Source of the DNA: Opitutia bacterium
GTDB lineage: Bacteria; Verrucomicrobiota; Verrucomicrobiia; Opitutales; Seribacteraceae
Assembly: GCA_002721705.1 (NCBI GenBank)
Contig: PBLJ01000008.1
Location: 1-53,831 of the forward strand
Reading direction: 5' to 3'
Length of the DNA: 53,831 nt
Numbering within the stretch: the stretch's first letter is position 1; the number at the start of each line of letters is the position of its first letter. The position numbers and the translations under genes were made by a program. The notes beneath the pieces are model-generated. The model was not told the DNA's origin. It did no database searches and saw only the letters and a list, made by a program, of their open reading frames with translations. Below are positions 32,560-41,670 of the stretch, piece after piece.

Positions 32560-33283
32560 GGCCCAACACGTTTTGCATATTGTACAGGCCGGGCTCCTTG
32601 CCGTGGGCCCATTGGGCGGCACGCAGGGCGCCGTTGGCGAAGGTCTCGCGGCTGGCGGCTTTGTGAGTCAATTCCAGCCGCTCACCGGCGCCGACGCACA
32701 TGACTGTGTGGTCACCCACCACATCCCCGCCGCGCAGACTGTGCATGCCGATCTCTTCATCGGTACGCTCACCGATGATGCCTTCGCGTCCATGCCGCAG
32801 GGCATCTTTTTGCTGATCACGGACTTCAAGCAAGATTTCGCCCAGCGTGGCAGCGGTGCCGCTGGGAGCATCCACTTTGTGGCGATGATGCATCTCCACC
32901 ACTTCCAAATCATAACCGGGCCCAAGAATTTCTGCGGCCTTTCGAGTTAGCCAAAAGAGGGTGTTCACGCCGGTGGAATAGTTGCTGGCCCAGACAATCG
33001 GGATTGAGGATTGGTGATTCAACACCTCAGCTTTTTCCTCATCGGTATGGCCGGTGGTTCCGATTATGAGCGCCTTGCCATTTTCGGCGCACAATGCGGC
33101 ACAAGCGGCCGTGACGTGGTGGAGACTAAAATCGATCACCGCATCGCAATCGGTGATGTGATCGACGAGCGCGTCGCCTTCGTCCACACCGGCAACCATC
33201 TCCAGCCCTTCCATTTTTTCGCCGCAGGCGATGAGCACCTGACCCATGCGACCCTTGGATCCGTGAATGATTACCTTGGTCAT
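32552..33283 (-). CDS. dapB: 4-hydroxy-tetrahydrodipicolinate reductase
   Basis: NAD(P)H-dependent reduction in the lysine/diaminopimelate pathway. The protein has 243 residues. VIIHGSKGRMGQVL is the dinucleotide loop, IGTTGHTDEEK the next conserved loop, and VVEMHHRHKVDAPSGTA the catalytic signature with His and Lys. It follows dapA by one base and overlaps folK, so dapA-dapB-folK form one transcript. It supplies diaminopimelate for peptidoglycan, with dapF nearby. Confidence 0.97.
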   Translation of the reverse strand: MTKVIIHGSKGRMGQVLIACGEKMEGLEMVAGVDEGDALVDHITDCDAVIDFSLHHVTAACAALCAENGKALIIGTTGHTDEEKAEVLNHQSSIPIVWASNYSTGVNTLFWLTRKAAEILGPGYDLEVVEMHHRHKVDAPSGTAATLGEILLEVRDQQKDALRHGREGIIGERTDEEIGMHSLRGGDVVGDHTVMCVGAGERLELTHKAASRETFANGALRAAQWAHGKEPGLYNMQNVLGLE

Positions 33284-33284
33284 G

Positions 33285-34163
33285 TTACTTGATAATCCCC
33301 AGGGATTTCAGAGTGGCGCGAAGCTGTTTACGATTGTCCGGGCTCATCTTGACCAACGGCAAGCGATATTCCTCCCGGCAAAAGCCCAACATGGCAGCCG
33401 CAGCCTTGACGGGCACGGGATTCGTCTCGAGGAACAAATCCTTGAACACAGGGTAGAATTTCTCATGTAACTTCAAGGCTGATCTGGCGTCGCCCTTCAA
33501 GAATCCATGGACCATTCGAACCATTTGTTTGGGAATAATGTTTGATGCAACACTGATCACACCACTGGCTCCAACAGACATGAAAGGCAGCGTCATCGAA
33601 TCATCCCCACTTAGAATGAAGATCCTTTTCCCCAGCGCAGACCGCAGCTGATTGACTCTCTCCGGGGTGCCGCCCGCCTCCTTGATGGCCTTGATATTCG
33701 GACAATCCGCCGCCAGTCGAGTTACCGTATCCACGGCAATTTCAATGTTGCACCTCCCAGGAATGCTGTAGAGGCAAAGCGGCAAGTTGGTTGACTTGGC
33801 AATTGTACTGAAGTGAGCATACAGCCCTTCTTGACTGGGCTTGTTATAGTAAGGGCAAACTTGGAGGCTGGAGTCAGCGCCGGCATATTCAGCGGACTTT
33901 GTCAGATGAACGGCCTCGACCGTTGAGTTCGCACCTGTGCCCGCCATCACCTTCACGCGATCGCGCGCATAAAACACGGCTAACTCAATGATCCGCACGT
34001 GCTCCTCGAAATCAACGGTGGGCGACTCCCCGGTTGTCCCAACAGGCACAATTCCATCCACGCCAGCTTTTACTTGGCGTTCGACGAGATCTTTAAACGA
34101 TGCCTCGTCGAGCTTGCCGTTGCGAAAGGGCGTAACGAGCGCGGTATAGACTCCTGTAAACAT
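33285..34163 (-). CDS. dapA: 4-hydroxy-tetrahydrodipicolinate synthase
   Basis: Class I aldolase condensing pyruvate with aspartate semialdehyde, the first step of the DAP/lysine pathway. The protein has 292 residues, the usual length. GIVPVGTTGESPT holds the TTGE motif, CLYSIPGRCNIEI the catalytic Tyr, and NIKAIKEAGG the Schiff-base Lys. The ATG at 34163 has a clear promoter with only 11 bases from -10 to start. It heads the dapA-dapB-folK unit. Confidence 0.97.
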   Translation of the reverse strand: MFTGVYTALVTPFRNGKLDEASFKDLVERQVKAGVDGIVPVGTTGESPTVDFEEHVRIIELAVFYARDRVKVMAGTGANSTVEAVHLTKSAEYAGADSSLQVCPYYNKPSQEGLYAHFSTIAKSTNLPLCLYSIPGRCNIEIAVDTVTRLAADCPNIKAIKEAGGTPERVNQLRSALGKRIFILSGDDSMTLPFMSVGASGVISVASNIIPKQMVRMVHGFLKGDARSALKLHEKFYPVFKDLFLETNPVPVKAAAAMLGFCREEYRLPLVKMSPDNRKQLRATLKSLGIIK

Positions 34164-34174
34164 TGGACGGGCGG

Positions 34175-34203
34175 ACGCTAACAGTTAACCAGGGGAACTT
34201 CAA
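34175..34203 (-). promoter_or_regulatory. Promoter of dapA-dapB-folK
   Basis: On the minus strand, TTGAAG, 17 bases, TAGCGT, ending 11 bases before the dapA ATG. Confidence 0.5.
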
Positions 34204-34209
34204 AGTTTT

Positions 34210-35007
34210 TCAAACATCAATAACCCCATCGAAAACAAACTCCGCCGGACCAGTCAGCTGAACGCTCCTTAAATTATCATCGAAGGAAACTTCAAGAGTA
34301 TCACCCCCAAGCACATCAACCTTTACGGGTGATGAAAATCCTTCCAATCGACTGGCAATTATAGCACTAGCAGACACTCCTGTCCCACAGGCAAGCGTCT
34401 CTCCCACCCCACGTTCATACGTCCGAACTCGAATATGCTCAGGTTCCAAAATTTCCACAAAATTCACATTCGTGCCCGCCGGAGCGAAATGCTGATGATG
34501 CCGAATCTCATTGCCGAGTGAATCAACCATTGCGGCGTCCGCGTCTTCCACCATCAAGATCGCATGTGGCACCCCGGTATTAAGTGAATGAATCGCCCTC
34601 GTCCCAACCGAAAGGCTAACCTCTTCATTCAGCCTCAAATCACACGGATCAATCAGGCTCACAGTCACCCGCTCACCATCCAAGACCGCGCGGATAACAC
34701 CACATCCCGTGAGGAATGAAATCTCACTGTTAACACCAACCCGTCTGGCAATGAATCGCGCAAAACACCGAGCTCCATTCCCACACATTTCAGCATCACT
34801 TCCGTCGCCATTATAAAAATCCCACGCCCAATCCGCTTCCCCATCAGGGCAGCCCCTTAACAGGATTAATCCATCGGCCCCAACCCCCCTCTGACGATCA
34901 CAAAGACGTGCCACTTGCTCACGAGAAAGTGATACGAGGTCATTGCGATTGTCAATCAACACGAAATCGTTCCCCGCACCGTTCATCTTGGAAAACGCCA
35001 ATTGCAT
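34210..35007 (-). CDS. dapF: Diaminopimelate epimerase
   Basis: Converts LL- to meso-diaminopimelate through two active-site cysteines. The protein has 265 residues from the ATG at 35007, beginning MQLAFSKMNGAGNDFVLID, the usual DapF start; an upstream in-frame ATG at 35028 would add seven residues. GVGADGLILL, AEMCGNGARCFARF (first Cys) and LACGTGVSASA (second Cys) are present and intact. A TAGCGT box lies 5 bases before this ATG, like that of dapA. It is divergent from the squalene-hopene cyclase. Confidence 0.96.
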   Translation of the reverse strand: MQLAFSKMNGAGNDFVLIDNRNDLVSLSREQVARLCDRQRGVGADGLILLRGCPDGEADWAWDFYNGDGSDAEMCGNGARCFARFIARRVGVNSEISFLTGCGVIRAVLDGERVTVSLIDPCDLRLNEEVSLSVGTRAIHSLNTGVPHAILMVEDADAAMVDSLGNEIRHHQHFAPAGTNVNFVEILEPEHIRVRTYERGVGETLACGTGVSASAIIASRLEGFSSPVKVDVLGGDTLEVSFDDNLRSVQLTGPAEFVFDGVIDV

Positions 35008-35056
35008 GAGACACGCTAGCCCAAGCATCGGGAATGGTTCACGCCCAAAATGGCTT

Positions 35057-35062
35057 TACAAT
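35057..35062 (+). promoter_or_regulatory. -10 box of the squalene-hopene cyclase gene
   Basis: TACAAT (5 of 6 to consensus) ending 9 bases before the ATG. No convincing -35 box was found at 16-18 bases upstream, so activation by another factor is possible. Confidence 0.4.
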
Positions 35063-35071
35063 CATGGAAAA

Positions 35072-37123
35072 ATGGGGAGAATCCGCCGCGTGTCTGTGAA
35101 AATCAAGGGTTCCCCGGCTCGCGCTGGAGTGCCTGCGTCGCAACCTGACATTCAGCCTGAATCAGACTTGGAGGCCGCCATTCAGCGGTCTCGCGACTTC
35201 CTCTTGAGTCAACAACACCCCGATGGGCACTGGTGTTTTGAACTCATGGTTGATGCCACCCTAGTGGCCGACATGGTGGCCTATCACCATTGGGATCAAA
35301 GTGTGGATGAAGTCTGGCAAAAAAAGGCCGTCAACCACATCTTCTCGATGCAGCTCGAGGACGGCGGTTGGAACATTTACCTCAATGGCCCAGCGGAAAT
35401 CAATGCCACTGTAAAATGCTATTTGGCACTCAAGCTCGCTGGGGTGCCTACAACTGACCCCCGCATGCTCAAGGCCCGCGAGATGGCCCACAACCTCGGC
35501 GGACCGCCGCGGATGAACACCTTCTCCAAGCTGTACCTTGCGCTCGTTGGCCTCTACCCTTGGAAGCACCTGCCCACCATTCCCGTGGAAACCATCTTGC
35601 TCGGCAAATTTTTCCACGTGAACTTCTACGAGATGAGTTCATGGAGCCGCTCCATGCTCGTGCCTTTGGCCATCATCAACCATTACAAGCCCACCCGACC
35701 TGTCGATGTCACCCTTGACGAGTTGTATCCCGATGGATTTCACGAGCGGGATCTGAAACTTCCTAAGGATCCGGAATTTTTAACCTGGCGCAATTTTTTC
35801 ATCCACCTCGACAAACTTCACAAACTTGCCGAGTGGTTTGCCAAGAAAGGCATCCACCCATTCCGAAAACGAGCTCTCCGAAACGCCGAGCGCTGGATGC
35901 TGGAACGCTGCGAGGGTTCCAGTGGTTTGGCGGCGATTTTTCCCGCCATGCTCAACTGCCTGATCGCCCTGAAGGCCATGGGCTATCCCGACGACCATCC
36001 CGGGGTCATTCGGGCCGCCAAGGAACTAAAAAACCTCGAACACGAAACCGAGGATCGTGTCTGGCTGGAACCCTGCCTTTCGCCTGTCTGGGACACCGGC
36101 ATTATAGAAATCTGCCTCCACGCAGCCGGTGTTCCCGCGGATGATGAATCCCTTCGTAAAACCACCGATTGGCTGCTGGACAGGGAAATCCGATTTCGTG
36201 GCGATTGGAAATTCAAGAACAACGCCGATGTGGAGCCCAGTGGATGGGCCTTTGAATACGACAACAAATGGAATCCCGATGTGGATGACACGGCCATGAT
36301 CCTCATGGCGCTTCGGCGGGTTCCCGGGAGTGACCGCCGCCGCCGTGATGCCGCATTGGAGCGCGGCCTTAAATGGATGCTCTCCTTCCAGTGCAAGGAT
36401 GGCGGCTGGGGTGCCTTTGACAAGGACTGCACCAAAAATATTTTAAATAAAGTTCCTTTTGCCGACCATAATGCGATGCTGGATCCTGAATGCGCGGACA
36501 TCACTGCCCGCATTCTTGAGTTCCTTGGCCAGGAAGGCTACGACCTAGACGATCCTCAGGTAAAAAAGGCCATTCAATTCCTCCGTGAAAATCAGGAGGA
36601 GGACGGTTCATGGTATGGCCGGTGGGGCGTCAATTATATTTATGGAACTTGGGCTGTCCTTCGCGGCCTACGATCCATCGGCCTCGACATGAACCAGCCG
36701 TGGCTGCAAAAAGCCCGCCGCTGGCTGGAGGCTGCCCAAAACGATGATGGTGGCTGGGGGGAACGCTGCAACACCTATGACGACCCCATCTACAAGGCGC
36801 AAGGGCCAAGTACAGCCTCGCAAACTGCCTGGGCAATCATGGGATTACAATCTTTTGGTGAAACCTCCTGCACCTCCATCAGCAGAGGCATTGAGTATCT
36901 TGTCCGAAACCAGAACGCGGACGGAAGTTGGACGGAGAATGAAACCACCGGAACAGGTTTTCCCCGAGTGTTCTACCTGAAATACGACAGCTACCGCAAC
37001 GCATGGCCATTGCTTGCCCTAGCTGAGCAACAGGAGCACGAGAAACTCAACCTCATCCGCAACGGACACCATCTGAATGGTAAGCAAAAAGCCAATGGTG
37101 AATATGCCGGCGCAGCCCGATGA
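35072..37123 (+). CDS. shc: Squalene-hopene cyclase
   Basis: Cyclises squalene to hopene (or hopanol) at the membrane, the first committed step of hopanoid synthesis. The protein has 683 residues. The catalytic DxDDTA motif reads DVDDTA at residues 403-408. Several QW-type repeats are visible, such as QEDGSWYGRWGVNYIYGTW, QNDDGGWGERC and NQNADGSWTE. The ATG at 35072 was chosen because the upstream frame is antisense to dapF and non-conserved. The next gene starts within its stop codon (ATGA). A squalene/phytoene synthase lies just beyond on the other strand. Confidence 0.97.
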   Translation: MGRIRRVSVKIKGSPARAGVPASQPDIQPESDLEAAIQRSRDFLLSQQHPDGHWCFELMVDATLVADMVAYHHWDQSVDEVWQKKAVNHIFSMQLEDGGWNIYLNGPAEINATVKCYLALKLAGVPTTDPRMLKAREMAHNLGGPPRMNTFSKLYLALVGLYPWKHLPTIPVETILLGKFFHVNFYEMSSWSRSMLVPLAIINHYKPTRPVDVTLDELYPDGFHERDLKLPKDPEFLTWRNFFIHLDKLHKLAEWFAKKGIHPFRKRALRNAERWMLERCEGSSGLAAIFPAMLNCLIALKAMGYPDDHPGVIRAAKELKNLEHETEDRVWLEPCLSPVWDTGIIEICLHAAGVPADDESLRKTTDWLLDREIRFRGDWKFKNNADVEPSGWAFEYDNKWNPDVDDTAMILMALRRVPGSDRRRRDAALERGLKWMLSFQCKDGGWGAFDKDCTKNILNKVPFADHNAMLDPECADITARILEFLGQEGYDLDDPQVKKAIQFLRENQEEDGSWYGRWGVNYIYGTWAVLRGLRSIGLDMNQPWLQKARRWLEAAQNDDGGWGERCNTYDDPIYKAQGPSTASQTAWAIMGLQSFGETSCTSISRGIEYLVRNQNADGSWTENETTGTGFPRVFYLKYDSYRNAWPLLALAEQQEHEKLNLIRNGHHLNGKQKANGEYAGAAR

Positions 37124-37776
37124 AGCCCAATATCCTCGCCTGCTTTGCGGTTGAGGAAGAAGCCAAACCCTTCCGAAAAATCGCGCGCGACTATTCCGCA
37201 ATACAAATTCTGATTACCGGAATCGGCCGTAATAATGCTCGCAAGGCAACGCTTCGCGCTATCGAACAGACCTTGCCTGAATCTGTTTTTACCTGTGGCT
37301 TTGCAGGCGGATTAAACCCCGCTCATTCCAGTGGCAGAGTCCTCTATGCCTGTGATGAATCATTTCCATATCATGATTCACTCGCTGAAGCAGGAGCCAT
37401 TTCCGCATCCTTCTATTGCGCGGAACGGGTTCTGATAACCGCTGATGAAAAAGAAATCGCCCGAGACACCACCCAAGCAGACGCCGTAGAAATGGAGTCA
37501 GGCGCAATCTGGGAAGTATGTCAGAAATCATCCATACCATGCTGCACTCTGCGTGTTGTCAGTGATGCCGCAAACGAAACACTCCCCTTGGATTTCAACC
37601 GGACACTTTCATCCGACCACACCATCAGCCATACCGCATTGGCCAAGGAGCTACTAAAAAACCCCGGTCGAATTCCAGAACTGATCCGTTTTAGGCGTCA
37701 AATTACGGGATGCGCCGAACGCCTTGCCACCGTGCTCGCCCGTGCAGTGTTGCCCCAGATTCAATCCAAGCCATAA
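37120..37776 (+). CDS. Nucleosidase/phosphorylase-family protein, hopanoid-associated (HpnG-like)
   Basis: Protein of 218 residues with the purine nucleoside phosphorylase/MTAN fold. In hopanoid clusters HpnG removes adenine from adenosylhopane to give ribosylhopane. ILITGIGRNNARKATL is the phosphate/ribose loop, TCGFAGGLNP a core motif, and DAVEMESGAIWEVCQK contains the MES triplet that contacts ribose in this fold. RVVSDAANETLPLDF follows, with the catalytic Asp position. Its ATG overlaps the cyclase TGA, which strongly suggests work on hopanoid side chains; a general MTA/SAH nucleosidase is the alternative. Its 3' end overlaps the convergent squalene synthase by 16 bases. Confidence 0.85.
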   Translation: MKPNILACFAVEEEAKPFRKIARDYSAIQILITGIGRNNARKATLRAIEQTLPESVFTCGFAGGLNPAHSSGRVLYACDESFPYHDSLAEAGAISASFYCAERVLITADEKEIARDTTQADAVEMESGAIWEVCQKSSIPCCTLRVVSDAANETLPLDFNRTLSSDHTISHTALAKELLKNPGRIPELIRFRRQITGCAERLATVLARAVLPQIQSKP

Positions 37777-38630
37777 TTTGGCTTGGCCATCCCTAAACGA
37801 ATCCGCAACCAAGTTCGAAGAATAAGCCAAAGTTTCCTCGGCTTGCCCAAGCGAGCCGTTGGCCCTTCAAAAACCTGAAAGCGATCACGTTCCAACACCC
37901 GCAAGATATTCCAATAAACAGCCCCCATGGACTCTGCGGCAACCATCGAACAACGCTCCCCCTTAGGTAATAACTCGGCGGCTTTCTGATAGTGCATTCT
38001 TGCCCACACGGCCATGTCTGCCGCTACGTGGTGAAATTCAGGAGAATAGCTCAGACTCAACAACGAGGCCTCATCCACCTCACATCGACGCAACTCCTCA
38101 CGCGGCAAATATATCCTCCCTCTTTCCGCATCGTTTCTGACATCCCGAAGAATATTCGTAATTTGAAGGGCCTTGCCCAAGTGGATCGCATAATCACGAA
38201 CGGCAGAATCCCTGTAGCCAAAAATTTCAATGCTCAATAAGCCGACCACCGAGGCCACCCGATAGCAATAGAGATCAAGCTCATCAAGCGTCTCGTAGCG
38301 GTCCTGCCTCAAATCAGTCTCGACCCCGAGAAGCAACTCATCGAAAAGTGAGAAGGGAAGCTTGTAGTGTTGAACCACGGGCTTCAGTTCCTGATTAACC
38401 GCCATGCGAGGTTCGCCACCCTCACATGCCCTCTTCACATCCTCCCGCCATTCCGCCAGCGATTCACGTCGATCATCGATGGATCGCGTGTCTTCATCTG
38501 CCACATCATCCACTTCACGACAGAATGCGTAGAGCACAGACATGGCCTCGCGTTTTTCGCGACCCAAGGCAATGAAGGCGAAGGCCAAATTGGAGGCACT
38601 CCGGCGGGTGATGACCTGGCTGGTCTGCAT
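37761..38630 (-). CDS. Squalene/phytoene synthase family (HpnC/HpnD-like)
   Basis: Head-to-head prenyl transferase. Next to squalene-hopene cyclase it most likely makes squalene or its precursor from farnesyl diphosphate. The protein has 289 residues. The first Asp-rich motif is in YAFCREVDDVADEDTRS, the second in ITNILRDVRNDAERGRIYLP. ATG 38630 is preferred over TTG 38636. No second HpnC/D partner or HpnE oxidase is in the window, so the rest of the squalene route must be elsewhere. A phytoene synthase (carotenoid) role cannot be excluded. Confidence 0.9.
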   Translation of the reverse strand: MQTSQVITRRSASNLAFAFIALGREKREAMSVLYAFCREVDDVADEDTRSIDDRRESLAEWREDVKRACEGGEPRMAVNQELKPVVQHYKLPFSLFDELLLGVETDLRQDRYETLDELDLYCYRVASVVGLLSIEIFGYRDSAVRDYAIHLGKALQITNILRDVRNDAERGRIYLPREELRRCEVDEASLLSLSYSPEFHHVAADMAVWARMHYQKAAELLPKGERCSMVAAESMGAVYWNILRVLERDRFQVFEGPTARLGKPRKLWLILRTWLRIRLGMAKPNYGLD

Positions 38631-38638
38631 CCCCAAGA

Positions 38639-40063
38639 TCAGGCGTCATCCTCATTGCTGCCCGGCAGCAAATTCAACCGTTGCATGCGGTAACGGAGCG
38701 CGTGACGAGTCATCTTGAGCTGTTCAGCAGTCTTGTTCATGTTGTGCTGATTCTTTTCAAGCGCCTCAGAAATAATACCTGTCTCAAACTCAAGAACGGC
38801 CTCCTCGAATGATTGCCCCGGACGTATGCCCGCGTGTTTGTCCCCATTCCCTCCACCCGAGCGCAGTCGCGCCTCAACCTCAAAATCCGGCAAACTGCCC
38901 GCGTCAATTTCCTCCCCCGTTTCCAGAATGACCGCGCGTTCAGTCACATTGCGCAATTCCCGGACATTGCCCGGCCAATTATGCGACAACAACTTTTGCT
39001 CCGCGGCGTCCGCCAGTGGAAGCGTGGTCTTGCCAATGGCAAAACTGTGCTGCTTGAGGAAGTGCTGCGCCAACACAAGAATGTCCGCGCCCCGCTCCCG
39101 CAATGGTGGTGGCCGAAATTGAACCACATTGAGGCGGTGAAATAAATCTTCACGAAACTGGTTTTCGGTGATGGCCTCAACAATATCACGATTCGTGGCC
39201 GCGATGATCCTAACATTCACCTTCCTTTCATCATTGCCACCCACCCGGGTAAATGTTCCATCCTCAAGAAACCTCAGCAACTTGGCCTGCAACGGTCGGC
39301 TCATGTCTCCAATTTCATCCAGAAAAATCGTGCCTCCATCCGCCTCTTCCACACGACCATTCTTTTGCCTCAAGGCCCCGGTGAAGGCCCCCTTCTCGTG
39401 ACCAAACAATTCACTCTCCAGAAGAGATTCGGGGATGGCTGCGCAATTGATGCGAATGTAATTCTTCTCCCTGCGCTCGCTCAACATGTGGAGCGAACCC
39501 GCGATCAATTCCTTGCCCGTGCCACTTTCTCCAAGAATCAAAACCGTCGCATCCGTCGGCCCAACTGTGCGGATCAACTGGCGCATTTCCGCCACTTTCT
39601 CGCAATCGCCGACGATTTGATCCACTTCATAGACCTCACTCGTTCGCGCCCGCAGATTAGTGTTTTCTTGAATGAGCCGGAACCGCTCATGACAGCGCTC
39701 AACTGCATGCAGCAATTCTTCCGGCGCAAACGGCTTGGAAAGATAATCCGCGGCCCCGTTCTGGATTGCCTCAACCGCCAGCTTGGGAGTTGCGAAGGCA
39801 GTGATTACAATGGCTGGCAGGTTGGGCCAGTCGCGTTTGAGATGCTTCAACAACTCGTACCCGCTGATCCCCCCCAGACGACCATCGGTGATAACCATGA
39901 AAAACTCACTTCCGGCGTCCCGCAACATGTTCAACGCCAGTTCCGCCGATTCCGCCAACTCCACCCCATAGCCTTCGGCGGCGAGGATATCTTGGATCGA
40001 CTCGCGCATGTTCGGCTCGTCGTCCACCACCAAGACAGGTGGCAATTTTCCCTTGATGCTCAT
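38639..40063 (-). CDS. Sigma-54-dependent response regulator, NtrC/AtoC type
   Basis: Transcription activator of 474 residues. Receiver domain (residues 1-125; VLVVDDEPNMRESI, phosphoacceptor Asp in VITDGRLGG); AAA+ domain with Walker A GESGTGKELIAG and the sigma-54 contact loop GAFTGA; Fis-type helix-turn-helix at the C-terminus (NMNKTAEQLKMTRHALRYRM). It works with RNA polymerase-sigma54. Its start overlaps the stop of the histidine kinase gene (ATGA), so the two are a cognate pair. No sigma-54 promoter with TGGC-N8-TTGC spacing was found nearby, so its targets are unknown. rpoN is not in the window. Confidence 0.95.
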   Translation of the reverse strand: MSIKGKLPPVLVVDDEPNMRESIQDILAAEGYGVELAESAELALNMLRDAGSEFFMVITDGRLGGISGYELLKHLKRDWPNLPAIVITAFATPKLAVEAIQNGAADYLSKPFAPEELLHAVERCHERFRLIQENTNLRARTSEVYEVDQIVGDCEKVAEMRQLIRTVGPTDATVLILGESGTGKELIAGSLHMLSERREKNYIRINCAAIPESLLESELFGHEKGAFTGALRQKNGRVEEADGGTIFLDEIGDMSRPLQAKLLRFLEDGTFTRVGGNDERKVNVRIIAATNRDIVEAITENQFREDLFHRLNVVQFRPPPLRERGADILVLAQHFLKQHSFAIGKTTLPLADAAEQKLLSHNWPGNVRELRNVTERAVILETGEEIDAGSLPDFEVEARLRSGGGNGDKHAGIRPGQSFEEAVLEFETGIISEALEKNQHNMNKTAEQLKMTRHALRYRMQRLNLLPGSNEDDA

Positions 40064-41643
40064 GTTTGTTGGAGGGCGCGGGTTGGCAACGTTATGACGA
40101 ATTCCGTTCCCTTTCCAAGCTTTGAATCCACATCGATGGACCCACCGTACAACTCAATGTTTTGTTTCACTATGGCCAGCCCAAGCCCAGTGCCCCTTTC
40201 CTTGGTGCTGAAATAAGCTTCAAAAACCCTCTCCAGATGGTCGCCGGCAATCCCTTCCCCTTCGTCCTTGACGCTAAAACGAATGGAAAAATCTCGGGTT
40301 GTGCGCGCGCTGATGTGAACATTCCCCTTGTTTTCACAGGCTTCACGAGCATTCACCAGCAGATTAACCAGAATTTCCCTGAGATGTCCTCGCTGCATCA
40401 TGATTGCCGGCAAATCCTCCTCCACGCGAACATTTGCGCTGACATCAAAGTTTGCATGATTCGGAAACGCCTCAGAAATAGCTAGGCTCAGTTCCTCTTC
40501 AAAATCAAGTCGCTCCACCCGGCCTTCTGACAACTGTGCATATCCCATCAACTCCGTGAGTATGACATCCGACCGGGCCACCTCATCCCGAATCATCCCC
40601 ACCTGTTTTTTGACCGCATCATCCTGTTCGTGCAATCGTCGATCCAACGTGAACGCAGCGTTATTGATGATCGCCAAGGGATTTTTCATTCGATGCGCTA
40701 TCTCTGCCGCCAATCTTCCGGTTGAACGAAGCTGCTCCTTGCGCAATGCATATTCCCGTGCTTCCCGTTGCGCCTCTCGATCCCGGTCAACCAAAACCTG
40801 CACTCCATAACAAAGCGCAATCCAAAGCATCAGGAAACATATCCGGATTGAAAAAAGAGAACTCGCCAGCCTCTCCTCCTCGTCCTTCAACTCTCTTTGA
40901 CTTCCCAAGTCCACCATCTGATGCGTGCGTCCCACACGATTAGTTGAACTAACAATCATCTCGGTCCCATTTCCCGCCACGGGTTCCCCATTCGTTGATT
41001 GAGAACCTTGGATTAAATTCGTGCTCTCCCAGTGAAATTTGTTGGATGAGATGACATAATGCGGCGTGTACACGCGAATCCAATTTTCGCGAGTCATCGT
41101 CTCCGCGCTTTCCCGGCTCGGGAGCACATACTGGAACCAAATAAAAATTGAGATCACGTAACAACCCACGGTCACCAGGTTCACAGCCACTTGAGTCATG
41201 GGAATGGGGATGCTGATTGCATTGCGCACCACAAGCACCAGAAATACCCAGTACACCACGCTATCAATTCCCGCAGTGATCAGGATCAATCCCGAAATCA
41301 CAACCGCATCCACCACATTCATCAAGACAGTGAACCAATGTACCACCCGCAACGCCCAGTGATTAAAAAAAACAAAAAAGCCGACCGCCCCAACATTGAT
41401 GATAAGGTAGGCAAAGAACATCTGTTTAACCGCCTCGTGAAACGCCTCCTCAGCCGGCTGCGGATCCGGCCAAATCTCCTTCCAGTAGAGAAGAAAATAG
41501 GCTGTCAGCCCAAGAACAGCGATTTTCACCGGCACGCCAATATCCCGCTCCATCAGCTTGAGCCGCTTATAATGCTGCTCATGATCAATCGACGAAGTCG
41601 TGATCAACTTGAAAAAACGCGCGATGGGCTGCAAATAGTTCAT
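40060..41643 (-). CDS. Membrane sensor histidine kinase, partner of the NtrC-type regulator
   Basis: Sensor kinase of 527 residues. The N-terminal half has about five hydrophobic segments (for example VPVKIAVLGLTAYFLLYW, MFFAYLIINVGAVGFFVFF), then an extracytoplasmic loop of about 100 residues (YVLPSRESAETM to EERLASS) before another membrane segment. The HisKA domain has AAEIAHRMKNPLAI with the phosphoacceptor His; the HATPase domain has NLLVNAREACENKG, VKDEGEGIAG and GTGLGLAIVKQNI. The signal is unknown. It is cotranscribed with the response regulator and lies 27 bases after the coaC-like gene. Confidence 0.93.
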   Translation of the reverse strand: MNYLQPIARFFKLITTSSIDHEQHYKRLKLMERDIGVPVKIAVLGLTAYFLLYWKEIWPDPQPAEEAFHEAVKQMFFAYLIINVGAVGFFVFFNHWALRVVHWFTVLMNVVDAVVISGLILITAGIDSVVYWVFLVLVVRNAISIPIPMTQVAVNLVTVGCYVISIFIWFQYVLPSRESAETMTRENWIRVYTPHYVISSNKFHWESTNLIQGSQSTNGEPVAGNGTEMIVSSTNRVGRTHQMVDLGSQRELKDEEERLASSLFSIRICFLMLWIALCYGVQVLVDRDREAQREAREYALRKEQLRSTGRLAAEIAHRMKNPLAIINNAAFTLDRRLHEQDDAVKKQVGMIRDEVARSDVILTELMGYAQLSEGRVERLDFEEELSLAISEAFPNHANFDVSANVRVEEDLPAIMMQRGHLREILVNLLVNAREACENKGNVHISARTTRDFSIRFSVKDEGEGIAGDHLERVFEAYFSTKERGTGLGLAIVKQNIELYGGSIDVDSKLGKGTEFVITLPTRALQQT

Positions 41644-41670
41644 ATCCGCCTGTTAAATTGGCCGCGCATC

